Assembly: GCA_023663135.1 (NCBI GenBank)
Contig: JAMPIE010000002.1
Coordinates: 1-64,000, forward strand
Source: Alloprevotella sp.
Lineage (GTDB): Bacteria > Bacteroidota > Bacteroidia > Bacteroidales > Muribaculaceae
Direction: 5' to 3'
DNA: 64,000 nucleotides
Shown: positions 17,759 to 25,984 of the stretch, in pieces
Layout of the letters: the number at the start of each line of letters is the position of its first letter
Numbering within the stretch: the first letter of the stretch is position 1
Notes under the pieces: model-generated
The model's input: only the letters and a program-made list of their open reading frames with translations
Told to the model about the DNA's origin: nothing
Databases searched by the model: none
Made by a program: the position numbers and the translations under genes

Positions 17759-17766
17759 TATCTTTG
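17759..17766 (+). promoter_or_regulatory. -7 box for the arginine operon
   Basis: TATCTTTG on plus, 75 nt before the GNAT start at 17842. No good -33 box lies at the expected distance. It is divergent from, and close to, the DUF695 promoter. Confidence 0.5.
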
Positions 17767-17841
17767 CCGAATTATTACTCAAAAAGCAATAAGAAGCAAA
17801 TTCACAGAACACTTAAATCACTTACTCAACACATTCCAACA

Positions 17842-18459
17842 ATGGAACTTTCCGACATCAACGTCACTTATGCCGAGCCAGAGCACGCACGTTATGCCGA
17901 GACCATCGTAAACCTGATATACGAGTCAGCGCTTCAGCGCGGCACCGGTATCGCACGACGGACTCCCGAGTATATCGCGGCGAAGATCAATGGCGGCAAG
18001 AGTGTGGTGGCTCTCCATGGCGACCGTCTCGTCGGCTTCAGCTACATTGAATGCTGGGGGCATGGCGATTTCGTCGCAACTTCGGGCCTGATTGTCGATC
18101 CAGAGTATCGCCATCTTGGCCTTGCCGGCGCCATCAAGGCGAAAACTTTCGAGCTGGCTCGACTACGTTTCCCTTTTGCCAAACTTTTTTCCATCACCAC
18201 CAGTCTCCCGGTAATGAAGCTCAACTCGAGAATGGGCTACAAGCCAGTCACCTTCTCAGAGCTTACAGACGACGAGGAGTTTTGGCGCGGCTGTGAGGGC
18301 TGTCGCAACTACGACATCCTCACTCGCAACAATCGCCGCATGTGTCTTTGCACCGGCATGCTATATGACCCGGCGCAGCCCCTTGAGCCTAAAGACCGTC
18401 CAAATGCCTATATGCTCTTGGTAAAAAACACTTTCAAGAAGCTGCTACACCTTAAATAA
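17842..18459 (+). CDS. GNAT N-acyltransferase, probable N-acylglutamate synthase of the arginine operon
   Basis: 205 residues from ATG 17842 (MELSDINV); the frame is open to 17746 but the earlier part lies in the leader. The GNAT acyl-CoA motif A is GLIVDPEYRHLGLAGAI (about 82-98, R-x-x-G-x-A). A C-terminal segment has C151, C154, C168 and C170, spaced like a metal or cluster site. It heads an otherwise complete arginine operon that lacks argA and argJ, so it most likely performs the first step, transferring an acyl group (probably succinyl) to glutamate. From memory, the Bacteroides thetaiotaomicron counterpart was linked to arginine synthesis genetically. The function is inferred from context. 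Confidence 0.82.
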   Translation: MELSDINVTYAEPEHARYAETIVNLIYESALQRGTGIARRTPEYIAAKINGGKSVVALHGDRLVGFSYIECWGHGDFVATSGLIVDPEYRHLGLAGAIKAKTFELARLRFPFAKLFSITTSLPVMKLNSRMGYKPVTFSELTDDEEFWRGCEGCRNYDILTRNNRRMCLCTGMLYDPAQPLEPKDRPNAYMLLVKNTFKKLLHLK

Positions 18460-18551
18460 TAAGAGTAGCCTCTGCGGCCGGAGCTCTCATCGAGCGCCAT
18501 CATCTCCTCCCATCTCATCTTTCACCCCACCTTTAACCCCCTCCTACAAAA

Positions 18552-19772
18552 ATGCAAAAGAAGAAAGTAGTCCTCGCTTTCAGCGGCGGCCTCGACACAT
18601 CGTTTGCCGTTAAATATCTCTCCGACGACCTCGGATATGAAGTTCATACCGCCATAGCCAACACAGGCGGCTTCACCCCCGACGACCTTGCCCTCATCGA
18701 GAAGAAAGCCATGGCTTTAGGTGCCGCCTCTCACGCCGCCCTCGATATCACCCGTCAGTATTACGACAAGTCAATCCGATATATGATTGCGGGCAATGTT
18801 CTCCGCAACGGCACATATCCCATCTCCGTCTCTTCAGAGCGTATCTTCCAGGCCATCGCCATTATCGAGTATGCCAAGAAAATCGGTGCCCACGCCGTGG
18901 CCCACGGTTCGACCGGTGCCGGCAACGATCAGGTCCGTTTTGACCTCACCTTCCAGATCCTTGCTCCTGAGATAGAGATCATCACCCCCACACGCGACCT
19001 CACCCTTACTCGCGAATATGAGATTAACTATCTCAAAGAGCGCGGTTATGAGGCCGACTTTAAGAAGATGGAGTATTCCATCAACAAAGGCCTCTGGGGC
19101 ACCTCAATAGGGGGCAAGGAAACTCTGAAGTCAGAGCAGACCCTCCCCGACAGCGCCTACCCCTCACAGATTACAGCCGAAGGTCCCGAGATGCTTATGC
19201 TCACCTTTGAGAAGGGCGAGCTCAAGGCAGTCAATGGCAAGAACTACGACAATCCCGTGGAGGCTATTCAGGCCGTGGAGGCCATCGGCTCACGCTTTGG
19301 TATTGGCCGAGATATGCACATCGGCGACACCATCATCGGCATCAAGGGCCGAGTGGGCTTTGAGGCCGCCGGTCCCATCCTCATCATTGCTGCCCATAAA
19401 ATGCTCGAAAAGCACACCCTCACCAAGTGGCAGCAGTATTGGAAAGATCAGGTGGGCACATGGTATGGAATGTTCCTCCATGAAGCTCAATATCTTGAGC
19501 CTGTTATGCGCGACATTGAGGCCATGCTCGCCGAGAGTCAGCGCAACGTCACCGGCACCGTGGAACTCACCCTCTATCCTCGGACCTATACCCTTGTGGG
19601 CGTCGACTCACCCTTTGATCTCATGAAGACTGACTTTGGCGAATATGGCGAGGTCAACAAGGCATGGACAGCCGACGACGTGAAGGGCTTTACAAAGATT
19701 CTGGCCAACCAGATGAAGATCTATCACAACAAACAAGTGGCCAACGGCATTAAGCCCGACGAAGTATTGTGA
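18552..19772 (+). CDS. argG: Argininosuccinate synthase
   Basis: A 406-residue enzyme that joins citrulline and aspartate with ATP. The PP-loop LAFSGGLDTSF is at residues 8-18; AHGSTGAGNDQVRFD supplies the citrulline/aspartate site, and EREYEINYL and GLWGTSIGG are further family motifs. Length is standard. It follows the GNAT gene by 92 nt with no terminator, and its stop overlaps the GTG start of argC. Confidence 0.96.
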   Translation: MQKKKVVLAFSGGLDTSFAVKYLSDDLGYEVHTAIANTGGFTPDDLALIEKKAMALGAASHAALDITRQYYDKSIRYMIAGNVLRNGTYPISVSSERIFQAIAIIEYAKKIGAHAVAHGSTGAGNDQVRFDLTFQILAPEIEIITPTRDLTLTREYEINYLKERGYEADFKKMEYSINKGLWGTSIGGKETLKSEQTLPDSAYPSQITAEGPEMLMLTFEKGELKAVNGKNYDNPVEAIQAVEAIGSRFGIGRDMHIGDTIIGIKGRVGFEAAGPILIIAAHKMLEKHTLTKWQQYWKDQVGTWYGMFLHEAQYLEPVMRDIEAMLAESQRNVTGTVELTLYPRTYTLVGVDSPFDLMKTDFGEYGEVNKAWTADDVKGFTKILANQMKIYHNKQVANGIKPDEVL

Positions 19773-20740
19773 TAAAGGTAGGAATAATAGGCGGCGCCGG
19801 CTACACAGCCGGCGAGCTTATCCGCCTGCTCATCAATCATCCTGAGGCTGAGATTAAGTTTATACATTCAACGAGCAACGCCGGAGCTCCCGTGACATCT
19901 GTCCACGGAGGTCTCCTTGGCGAGACTACGCTTTGCTTCTCGTCGGAGCATCCGCTTGACGAGATTGACTGCCTCTTCCTTTGCTCTGCACATGGCAAAA
20001 GTCGTGAGTTTTGGGAGCAGAATAGTCGACCCTCCGGCCTGAAGGTCATCGACCTTGCCCAGGACTTCCGCGACGAGACCGGCGGATATGTCTACGGCCT
20101 GCCGGAACTCCAGCTTGATAAAATTAAAAAGGCACAGCTCATAGCCAATCCGGGGTGCTTTGCCACCGCCATCCAGCTCTCACTCCTCCCGTTGGCCAAG
20201 GCGCGGGCCCTCGCAGGCTCAATTGCCATCACCGCTGTCACCGGATCCACAGGAGCCGGAGTGAAGCCCGGAGCCACCACCCACTTCTCGTGGCGCAATG
20301 ACAACCTGAGCGTGTACAAACCCTTTTTTCACCAGCATATTGCCGAGATTACACGGTCTCTTGCGTCGCTTCAACCCGGAATCACCCAAGAGCAGATATG
20401 TTTCATACCAGTAAGGGGCGACTTTCCCAGAGGGATATTTGCCATGACGCAGATTGAGAATACGCTTCAGCCAGGAGAGGCTCTTCAGCTCTTTAAGGAG
20501 TTTTATGAAGGTCATCCCTTCACCATAGTGAGTGAAGGCCCCATAGATCTCAAGCAAGCGGTCAACACTAATAAGGCCATAATCTCTGTCCAGGAGGATC
20601 CCATACGTCATCGTCTGCTTATCACCGCGGCAATAGACAATCTGATTAAAGGAGCCTCAGGTCAGGCCGTCCAGAATTTCAATCTTATCTTCGGCCTTGA
20701 CCAGCGAACAGGTCTCCGGCTCAAGCCATCGGCATTCTAA
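19769..20740 (+). CDS. argC: N-acyl-gamma-glutamyl-phosphate reductase
   Basis: A 323-residue NADPH-dependent reductase. GIIGGAGYTAGELIRLL at the N-terminus binds the nucleotide; the catalytic cysteine is in ANPGCFATAIQL (about residue 130); HQHIAEI and PVRGDFPRGI are the conserved substrate motifs. The start is GTG at 19769, overlapping the argG stop in GTGA, with no ATG in a sensible position. In this operon the acyl group is probably succinyl rather than acetyl. Confidence 0.95.
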   Translation: MIKVGIIGGAGYTAGELIRLLINHPEAEIKFIHSTSNAGAPVTSVHGGLLGETTLCFSSEHPLDEIDCLFLCSAHGKSREFWEQNSRPSGLKVIDLAQDFRDETGGYVYGLPELQLDKIKKAQLIANPGCFATAIQLSLLPLAKARALAGSIAITAVTGSTGAGVKPGATTHFSWRNDNLSVYKPFFHQHIAEITRSLASLQPGITQEQICFIPVRGDFPRGIFAMTQIENTLQPGEALQLFKEFYEGHPFTIVSEGPIDLKQAVNTNKAIISVQEDPIRHRLLITAAIDNLIKGASGQAVQNFNLIFGLDQRTGLRLKPSAF

Positions 20741-20761
20741 TCCCTCCACCTATCCATCCCC

Positions 20762-21886
20762 ATGAATCTTTTTGACGTCTATTCACTATATGACATTGAG
20801 CCTGTGAGCGGCGCGGGATGCCATGTTTTCACCGCCGACGGCACCGATTATCTTGACCTCTACGGAGGGCATGCCGTGATTTCCATCGGCCATGCACAGC
20901 CTCGCTACATAAAGGCAATCAGCGATCAAGTGGCTCGACTCGGATTTTATTCCAATTCGGTGATAAACAGTCTCCAGCAGCGCCTGGCCGACCTCCTCGG
21001 CGACCTATCGGGTTATCCCGACTACCAGCTATTCCTTTGCAACTCAGGCGCCGAGGCCAACGAGAATGCTTTTAAGCTCGCTTCCTTTGCCACCGGTAGA
21101 CCTAAGCTCCTCGCTTTCTCAAAAGCATTCCACGGACGCACCTCGGGAGCCGTTGCCGCCACAGATAATCCCAAGATCCAAGCGCCGTTTAATACAACTC
21201 CCAATGTGACCTTCGTGCCATTTGGTGATATTGAGGCCGCTTGCAAGGAGCTTGCCACAGGCCAATATTGCGCCGCCGTTGTGGAGGGCATTCAGGGCGT
21301 TGCAGGCATACGCGTGCCATCCGACCAATTCTTACGTGAACTACGCGAGGCCACCAAAGCATCAGGCACCCTGCTCATCCTTGATGAGATACAGAGCGGC
21401 ATGGGTCGCACCGGTCAGTTTTTCGCCCACCAACGCTCTGGCATCCGCCCCGACATCATTACAATGGCCAAGGGGCTGGCCAATGGTTTTCCCATTGGAG
21501 CCATCCTTATCTCACCAGCCATTGAGGCGAGCAAAGGAATGCTCGGCACCACCTTTGGTGGTAACCACCTGGCCTGCGCCGCTGCCATTGCCACACTCTC
21601 AGTCATTGCTGAGGAAAATCTCATAGCCAATGCGGCCTCTGTCGGTGAATATCTTCTCGACAATCTTGCTAAGGTTGCAGGCATCAGCGACATACGCGGC
21701 CGCGGCCTGATGATCGGTCTCGACCTCCCCGATGGCGCTTCCCTTCGCAAGCGTCTCCTCTTTGACCACCAGATCTTTACCGGCGGAGCCGGGCCCGACA
21801 CTATCCGTCTCCTCCCGGCCTTATGCCTCTCCCTTGACGAAGCCGACCGATTCTTGACCCACTTCAAGCAGCTCCTCAATGAATAA
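20762..21886 (+). CDS. argD: N-acylornithine aminotransferase
   Basis: A 374-residue class III PLP aminotransferase. Motifs: LDLYGGHAVISIGHAQP, CNSGAEANENAFKLA, AFHGRTSGAVAAT, VVEGIQGVAG, ILDEIQSGMGRTGQFFA, and the PLP lysine in MAKGLANGFPIGA. Position between argC and argF' shows that it converts the N-acylglutamate semialdehyde to N-acylornithine. The 3' end overlaps argF' by 8 nt. Confidence 0.95.
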   Translation: MNLFDVYSLYDIEPVSGAGCHVFTADGTDYLDLYGGHAVISIGHAQPRYIKAISDQVARLGFYSNSVINSLQQRLADLLGDLSGYPDYQLFLCNSGAEANENAFKLASFATGRPKLLAFSKAFHGRTSGAVAATDNPKIQAPFNTTPNVTFVPFGDIEAACKELATGQYCAAVVEGIQGVAGIRVPSDQFLRELREATKASGTLLILDEIQSGMGRTGQFFAHQRSGIRPDIITMAKGLANGFPIGAILISPAIEASKGMLGTTFGGNHLACAAAIATLSVIAEENLIANAASVGEYLLDNLAKVAGISDIRGRGLMIGLDLPDGASLRKRLLFDHQIFTGGAGPDTIRLLPALCLSLDEADRFLTHFKQLLNE

Positions 21887-22850
21887 GTTTCTAAATGTAT
21901 CAGATATAGGCCCGCTTGACAAGGCCATTGCCGAAGCCCTCCAGATTAAGGCTTCACGTTACGCTCGCTCATCTGCCGGGCGCAATTACACCCTTCTTAT
22001 GCTCTTCTTTAACTCGAGCCTTCGCACACGCCTCTCCACACAGAAGGCTGCCATGAACTTAGGAATGAACGTCATGGTACTTGATGTCAATCAAGGGGCA
22101 TGGAAGCTCGAGACCGAGCGTGGCGTCATCATGGACGGTGATAAGGCCGAGCATCTTCTCGAGGCAATCCCTGTCATGGGCTCTTACTGTGACATCATCG
22201 GAGTGCGCTCCTTTGCCGGCCTAAAAGACAAGGACGAGGATTATGAGGAACGCATCATCAATCAGTTTATCAAATATTCGGGCAGGCCGGTGTTTAGCAT
22301 GGAGTCGGCCACCGTACATCCCCTCCAAGCATTTGCCGACCTCATCACCATAGAGGAGTATAAGACAAAGGCTAAGCCAAAGGTGGTGCTGACATGGGCG
22401 CCTCATCCCCGCGCGCTTCCTCAGGCTGTCCCCAATTCATTTGCCCAATGGATGGTTGCGGCCGGATATGAAGTAGTGGTGACTCACCCCCATGGTTACG
22501 AGCTCGACCCTAAGTTTACCGCCGGAGCCACTATCGACTATGATCAGCGACATGCACTTGCCGATGCCGACTTTGTCTATGCCAAAAACTGGAGCGCATA
22601 TGCCGGTGACAATTACGGTAAAATACTCTCCACCGACCGCGACTGGACTATCGACACCGATCATATGGCCCTGACCGACAACGCCTTTTTCATGCACTGC
22701 CTGCCGGTGCGCCGAGGTATGATAGTCTCCGACGATGTGATCGAAGGGCCGCGTAGCCTGGTGATCCCCGAGGCAGCCAATCGCGAAATATCGGCTCAGA
22801 CCGTGATAAGTCGCATGCTTCAATCCATTCAAGACGGGCGCAATGGCTGA
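21879..22850 (+). CDS. argF': N-acylornithine carbamoyltransferase (probably N-succinylornithine-specific)
   Basis: A 323-residue carbamoyltransferase of the Bacteroidetes/Xanthomonas type, acting on N-acylated ornithine. FFNSSLRTRLSTQKAA replaces the STRTR carbamoyl-phosphate loop of ordinary OTCs. HPLQAFADL and the proline-rich stretch WAPHPRALPQAVPNSF are family-specific, and FMHCLPVRR is the C-terminal site. Residue 90 (in MDGDKAEHLL) is the position I recall as Pro90 in the Bacteroides succinyl enzyme and Glu92 in the Xanthomonas acetyl enzyme; here it is Ala. Ala at this position favours succinylornithine. It overlaps argD and argB by 8 nt each. Confidence 0.93.
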   Translation: MNKFLNVSDIGPLDKAIAEALQIKASRYARSSAGRNYTLLMLFFNSSLRTRLSTQKAAMNLGMNVMVLDVNQGAWKLETERGVIMDGDKAEHLLEAIPVMGSYCDIIGVRSFAGLKDKDEDYEERIINQFIKYSGRPVFSMESATVHPLQAFADLITIEEYKTKAKPKVVLTWAPHPRALPQAVPNSFAQWMVAAGYEVVVTHPHGYELDPKFTAGATIDYDQRHALADADFVYAKNWSAYAGDNYGKILSTDRDWTIDTDHMALTDNAFFMHCLPVRRGMIVSDDVIEGPRSLVIPEAANREISAQTVISRMLQSIQDGRNG

Positions 22851-23625
22851 TATCACCGTAGTTAAGATTGGGGGGAATGTGGTTGACAACCCCCAGGCCC
22901 TCGACCGCTTTGCTGCCGACTTTGCTGCTACCCCCGGGCCTAAGATACTCATCCATGGCGGGGGGAAAGAGGCCACGCGCCTTAGTTCGCGCCTTGAGAT
23001 ACCTACCACAATGATAGAGGGGCGCCGCGTCACCTCGGCCGAGACCCTCGAGGTGGTTACCATGGTCTATGCCGGTCTGGTGAATAAACGTGTCGTCGGC
23101 GCCCTCCGTCGTCATGGCTGCAACGCCATTGGCCTCAGTGGCATCGACGGTGGCGTTATTCCCGCCAAGAAGCGCTCGGCCACGCCCATCGACTATGGCT
23201 TTGTGGGCGATATTGAGGTGTCATATATCAATGTCCCGCTTATAATCTCGCTCATCAACTCGGGCCTTACCCCGGTGTTTTGTGCCTTAGCCTACGACAT
23301 CGACGGCGACACGTTACTCAATTGCAACGCCGACTCTGTGGCATCAGCCGTGGCAATAGCCGTTGCTGACAAAGCTTCCACCACCCTCACCTTCTGTTTT
23401 GAGAAAGATGGCGTGATGGCCGATCTTGACGACCCATCCTCGCTTATCCCCTCTATTACGCCAGCGACATTTGGCCCTCTCAAAGAAAGCGGTGTAATTG
23501 CCGGAGGTATGATCCCCAAGATTACCAATGCTTTAGTGGCAACATCGATGGGAGTGGAGAGCGTAAGGATATGTCGCTCTGACCTTATAAACACCTCGCG
23601 AGGCACCATAATCACCAATGACTGA
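22843..23625 (+). CDS. argB: N-acylglutamate kinase
   Basis: A 260-residue amino acid kinase family enzyme phosphorylating N-acylglutamate. VVKIGGNV (residues 6-13) and IHGGGKEATRL are the phosphate and substrate motifs; NCNADSVASAVAIA and GGMIPKI are also conserved. It lacks the N-terminal extension of arginine-inhibited hexameric enzymes. It overlaps argF' and argE by 8 nt each, so these are probably translated in a coupled manner. Confidence 0.94.
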   Translation: MADITVVKIGGNVVDNPQALDRFAADFAATPGPKILIHGGGKEATRLSSRLEIPTTMIEGRRVTSAETLEVVTMVYAGLVNKRVVGALRRHGCNAIGLSGIDGGVIPAKKRSATPIDYGFVGDIEVSYINVPLIISLINSGLTPVFCALAYDIDGDTLLNCNADSVASAVAIAVADKASTTLTFCFEKDGVMADLDDPSSLIPSITPATFGPLKESGVIAGGMIPKITNALVATSMGVESVRICRSDLINTSRGTIITND

Positions 23626-24679
23626 CCAGGCCATAGAGCTGTTGAAGAAACTGATTGCCACCCCGTCGCTGTCGGGCAATGAGGCCGCTACTGCTGATAT
23701 TATCGCTGAATGGCTGGCTCAACGTGGCGTCGAGCCGCAGCGGATTCATAACAATGTGTGGGCTCTTGCATCGAACTACGACCCATCACGCCCTACCCTC
23801 TTGCTTAACTCCCACCACGACACCGTCAAGCCTTCCCCTTCTTATACCCGCAATCCCTTTAGCCCCGACGTAGAGCATGGGCGACTATATGGCCTCGGCT
23901 CCAACGATGCCGGAGCATCGGGCGTATCGCTTGCCTCAGCCTTCGTGGCCCTCAAGGATGAGCCCCTACCCGTCAATCTCCTCTTTGCCTGGACTGCCTC
24001 CGAGGAAAACATGGCCCCGGAGGGGATGAGAGCCTTCCTTCCCGAGATGGCCTCAAGAGGCATTAGTATTGACATGGCACTCGTCGGTGAGCCCACCGGC
24101 ATGAGAGCTGCCATAGCCGAACGTGGTCTCATGGTGCTCGATGGCATGACCATCGGCAAGGCCGGCCATGCCGCCCGCAACGAGGGGATAAATGCCCTAT
24201 ATCTTGCCATTGAGGCTATTAACCGTCTGCGAGAGTTTAGTCCGGAGAAGGTGAGCCCAATCCTCGGCCCTGTCAGGGTGAGTATCACAATGATTCAGGC
24301 TGGGACTCAACATAACGTAGTGCCTGACCAATGCAAGTTTGTGGTCGATGTGCGCACCACCGACGCCTACACCAACGAAGAGACCGCCGTCATGCTTCAG
24401 GAGATGGCCGGATGTAGCCTCACTCCACGCTCCACTCGCATACATGCCTCAGTCATTGACCAAGACCATCCCCTTGTCAGAGCCGCAAAAGCTCTGGAAC
24501 GCGACACCTTTATCTCCCCCACCACCTCAGACATGGCTCTAATGCATGGCATTCCATCCCTTAAGATGGGTCCCGGCGACTCGGCCCGCTCCCACACAGC
24601 CGACGAATATATCCTCCTTAGCGAGATAGAGGAGGCTATCCCGACCTATATACAGTTAATCCGACACATCTCCCTTTGA
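23618..24679 (+). CDS. argE: M20 deacylase, N-acylornithine/N-acylcitrulline hydrolase
   Basis: A 353-residue zinc amidohydrolase of the M20 family. LLNSHHDTVKPS supplies the first metal histidine and aspartate, GLGSNDAGASGVSL the bridging aspartate region, and WTASEENMAPEGM the catalytic glutamate pair. In a pathway with ArgF', the group removed should be from N-acylcitrulline. A dimerisation domain lies between about 170 and 280. It is 3 nt upstream of argH. Confidence 0.9.
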   Translation: MTDQAIELLKKLIATPSLSGNEAATADIIAEWLAQRGVEPQRIHNNVWALASNYDPSRPTLLLNSHHDTVKPSPSYTRNPFSPDVEHGRLYGLGSNDAGASGVSLASAFVALKDEPLPVNLLFAWTASEENMAPEGMRAFLPEMASRGISIDMALVGEPTGMRAAIAERGLMVLDGMTIGKAGHAARNEGINALYLAIEAINRLREFSPEKVSPILGPVRVSITMIQAGTQHNVVPDQCKFVVDVRTTDAYTNEETAVMLQEMAGCSLTPRSTRIHASVIDQDHPLVRAAKALERDTFISPTTSDMALMHGIPSLKMGPGDSARSHTADEYILLSEIEEAIPTYIQLIRHISL

Positions 24680-24682
24680 CAT

Positions 24683-25981
24683 ATGAAACTTTGGAGCAAG
24701 GGCTTTGAGCCCGACAAAATGATAGAAAAATTTACCGTGGGCAACGACCGCGACCTCGATCTGAGACTCGCACGCTATGATGTTCAGGGTTCTATGGCCC
24801 ACATCCGTATGCTCGAGTCTATTGGCCTTCTGGCGAAGGAGGAGCTGCCAGTGCTCCTCGATGCCCTCGCCGACATTGCCCGGATGATAGACCGGGGTGA
24901 GTTTGCCATCGCCGAGGGGGTTGAAGATGTCCATTCCCAAGTGGAATTTCTGCTAACCGAGCGCTTAGGCGACCTTGGTAAGAAGATCCATTCCGGACGT
25001 TCGCGCAACGATCAGGTGCTCGTTGATCTCAAGCTCTTCATGCGCGACGAGCTTACCCATATTGCTTATGCCACATTCTCGCTTTTTGATCTCCTGCTCT
25101 CCCTATCCGAGAAGCATAAGGATAAACTCATGCCCGGATATACCCACCTCCAGGTGGCTATGCCCTCATCCTTCGGACTGTGGTTTGGGGCTTATGCTGA
25201 GACCCTTGTTGATGATATGCAGCTCCTCTTAGCTGCATATCATGTGGCTAATCAAAACCCGCTCGGCTCTGCCGCCGGCTACGGCTCCTCCTTCCCGCTT
25301 GACCGCGAGATGACCACCCGTCTGCTCAACTTTGAGGCACCCCACTATAATGTTGTGGCGGCCCAGATGAGCCGCGGCAAGACCGAGCGCGCAGCCGCAG
25401 CTGCCATTGCTGCCATTGCCGCCACCTTAGGACACATGGCCATGGATATCTGCATGTGGATGTGCCAAAACTTTGGATTTGTCTCTTTCCCCGACAATCT
25501 CACCACCGGCTCATCCATCATGCCCCACAAGAAAAATCCCGACGTGTGGGAGATAATGCGCGGCAAGTGTAATCGCCTCCAAGCTGTCCCCAACGAGTTG
25601 GCTCTCCTGACTGCCAACCTCCCCTTAGGCTATAACCGCGACCTGCAGCTGATGAAGGATATAATCTTCCCGGCCACAACTGAGCTCAGGTCATGTATCG
25701 ATATGGCCATCTTCATGCTCCAACACATTACAGTCAGAGACAATATCCTTGATGATCCTCGATATGACTATCTTTTCACAGTAGAAGATGTCAATAGGCT
25801 CGTGCTCCAGGGGGTGCCCTTTCGCGATGCCTACAAGAGTGTGGGTATCGCCGTCCAGGAAGGCCGCTACAAGCCCACTCGCGAATTATCTCATTCCCAT
25901 CTCGGCTCAATAGGAAATCTCGCTACCGAAAAGATACGAGCCAAGATGACCCCCATCATCAACTCATTTCCGGAAGAATAA
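24683..25981 (+). CDS. argH: Argininosuccinate lyase
   Basis: A 432-residue fumarase/aspartase superfamily enzyme releasing arginine and fumarate. EDVHSQVE, GRSRNDQVLVDLKLF, TYTHLQ-type PGYTHLQVAMP and the signature TGSSIMPHKKNPDVWE are all visible, with the catalytic serine in that last loop. It completes the arginine pathway encoded in this operon and is followed after 3 nt by the nucleotidyltransferase/GHMP-like fusion. Confidence 0.96.
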   Translation: MKLWSKGFEPDKMIEKFTVGNDRDLDLRLARYDVQGSMAHIRMLESIGLLAKEELPVLLDALADIARMIDRGEFAIAEGVEDVHSQVEFLLTERLGDLGKKIHSGRSRNDQVLVDLKLFMRDELTHIAYATFSLFDLLLSLSEKHKDKLMPGYTHLQVAMPSSFGLWFGAYAETLVDDMQLLLAAYHVANQNPLGSAAGYGSSFPLDREMTTRLLNFEAPHYNVVAAQMSRGKTERAAAAAIAAIAATLGHMAMDICMWMCQNFGFVSFPDNLTTGSSIMPHKKNPDVWEIMRGKCNRLQAVPNELALLTANLPLGYNRDLQLMKDIIFPATTELRSCIDMAIFMLQHITVRDNILDDPRYDYLFTVEDVNRLVLQGVPFRDAYKSVGIAVQEGRYKPTRELSHSHLGSIGNLATEKIRAKMTPIINSFPEE

Positions 25982-25984
25982 GCG

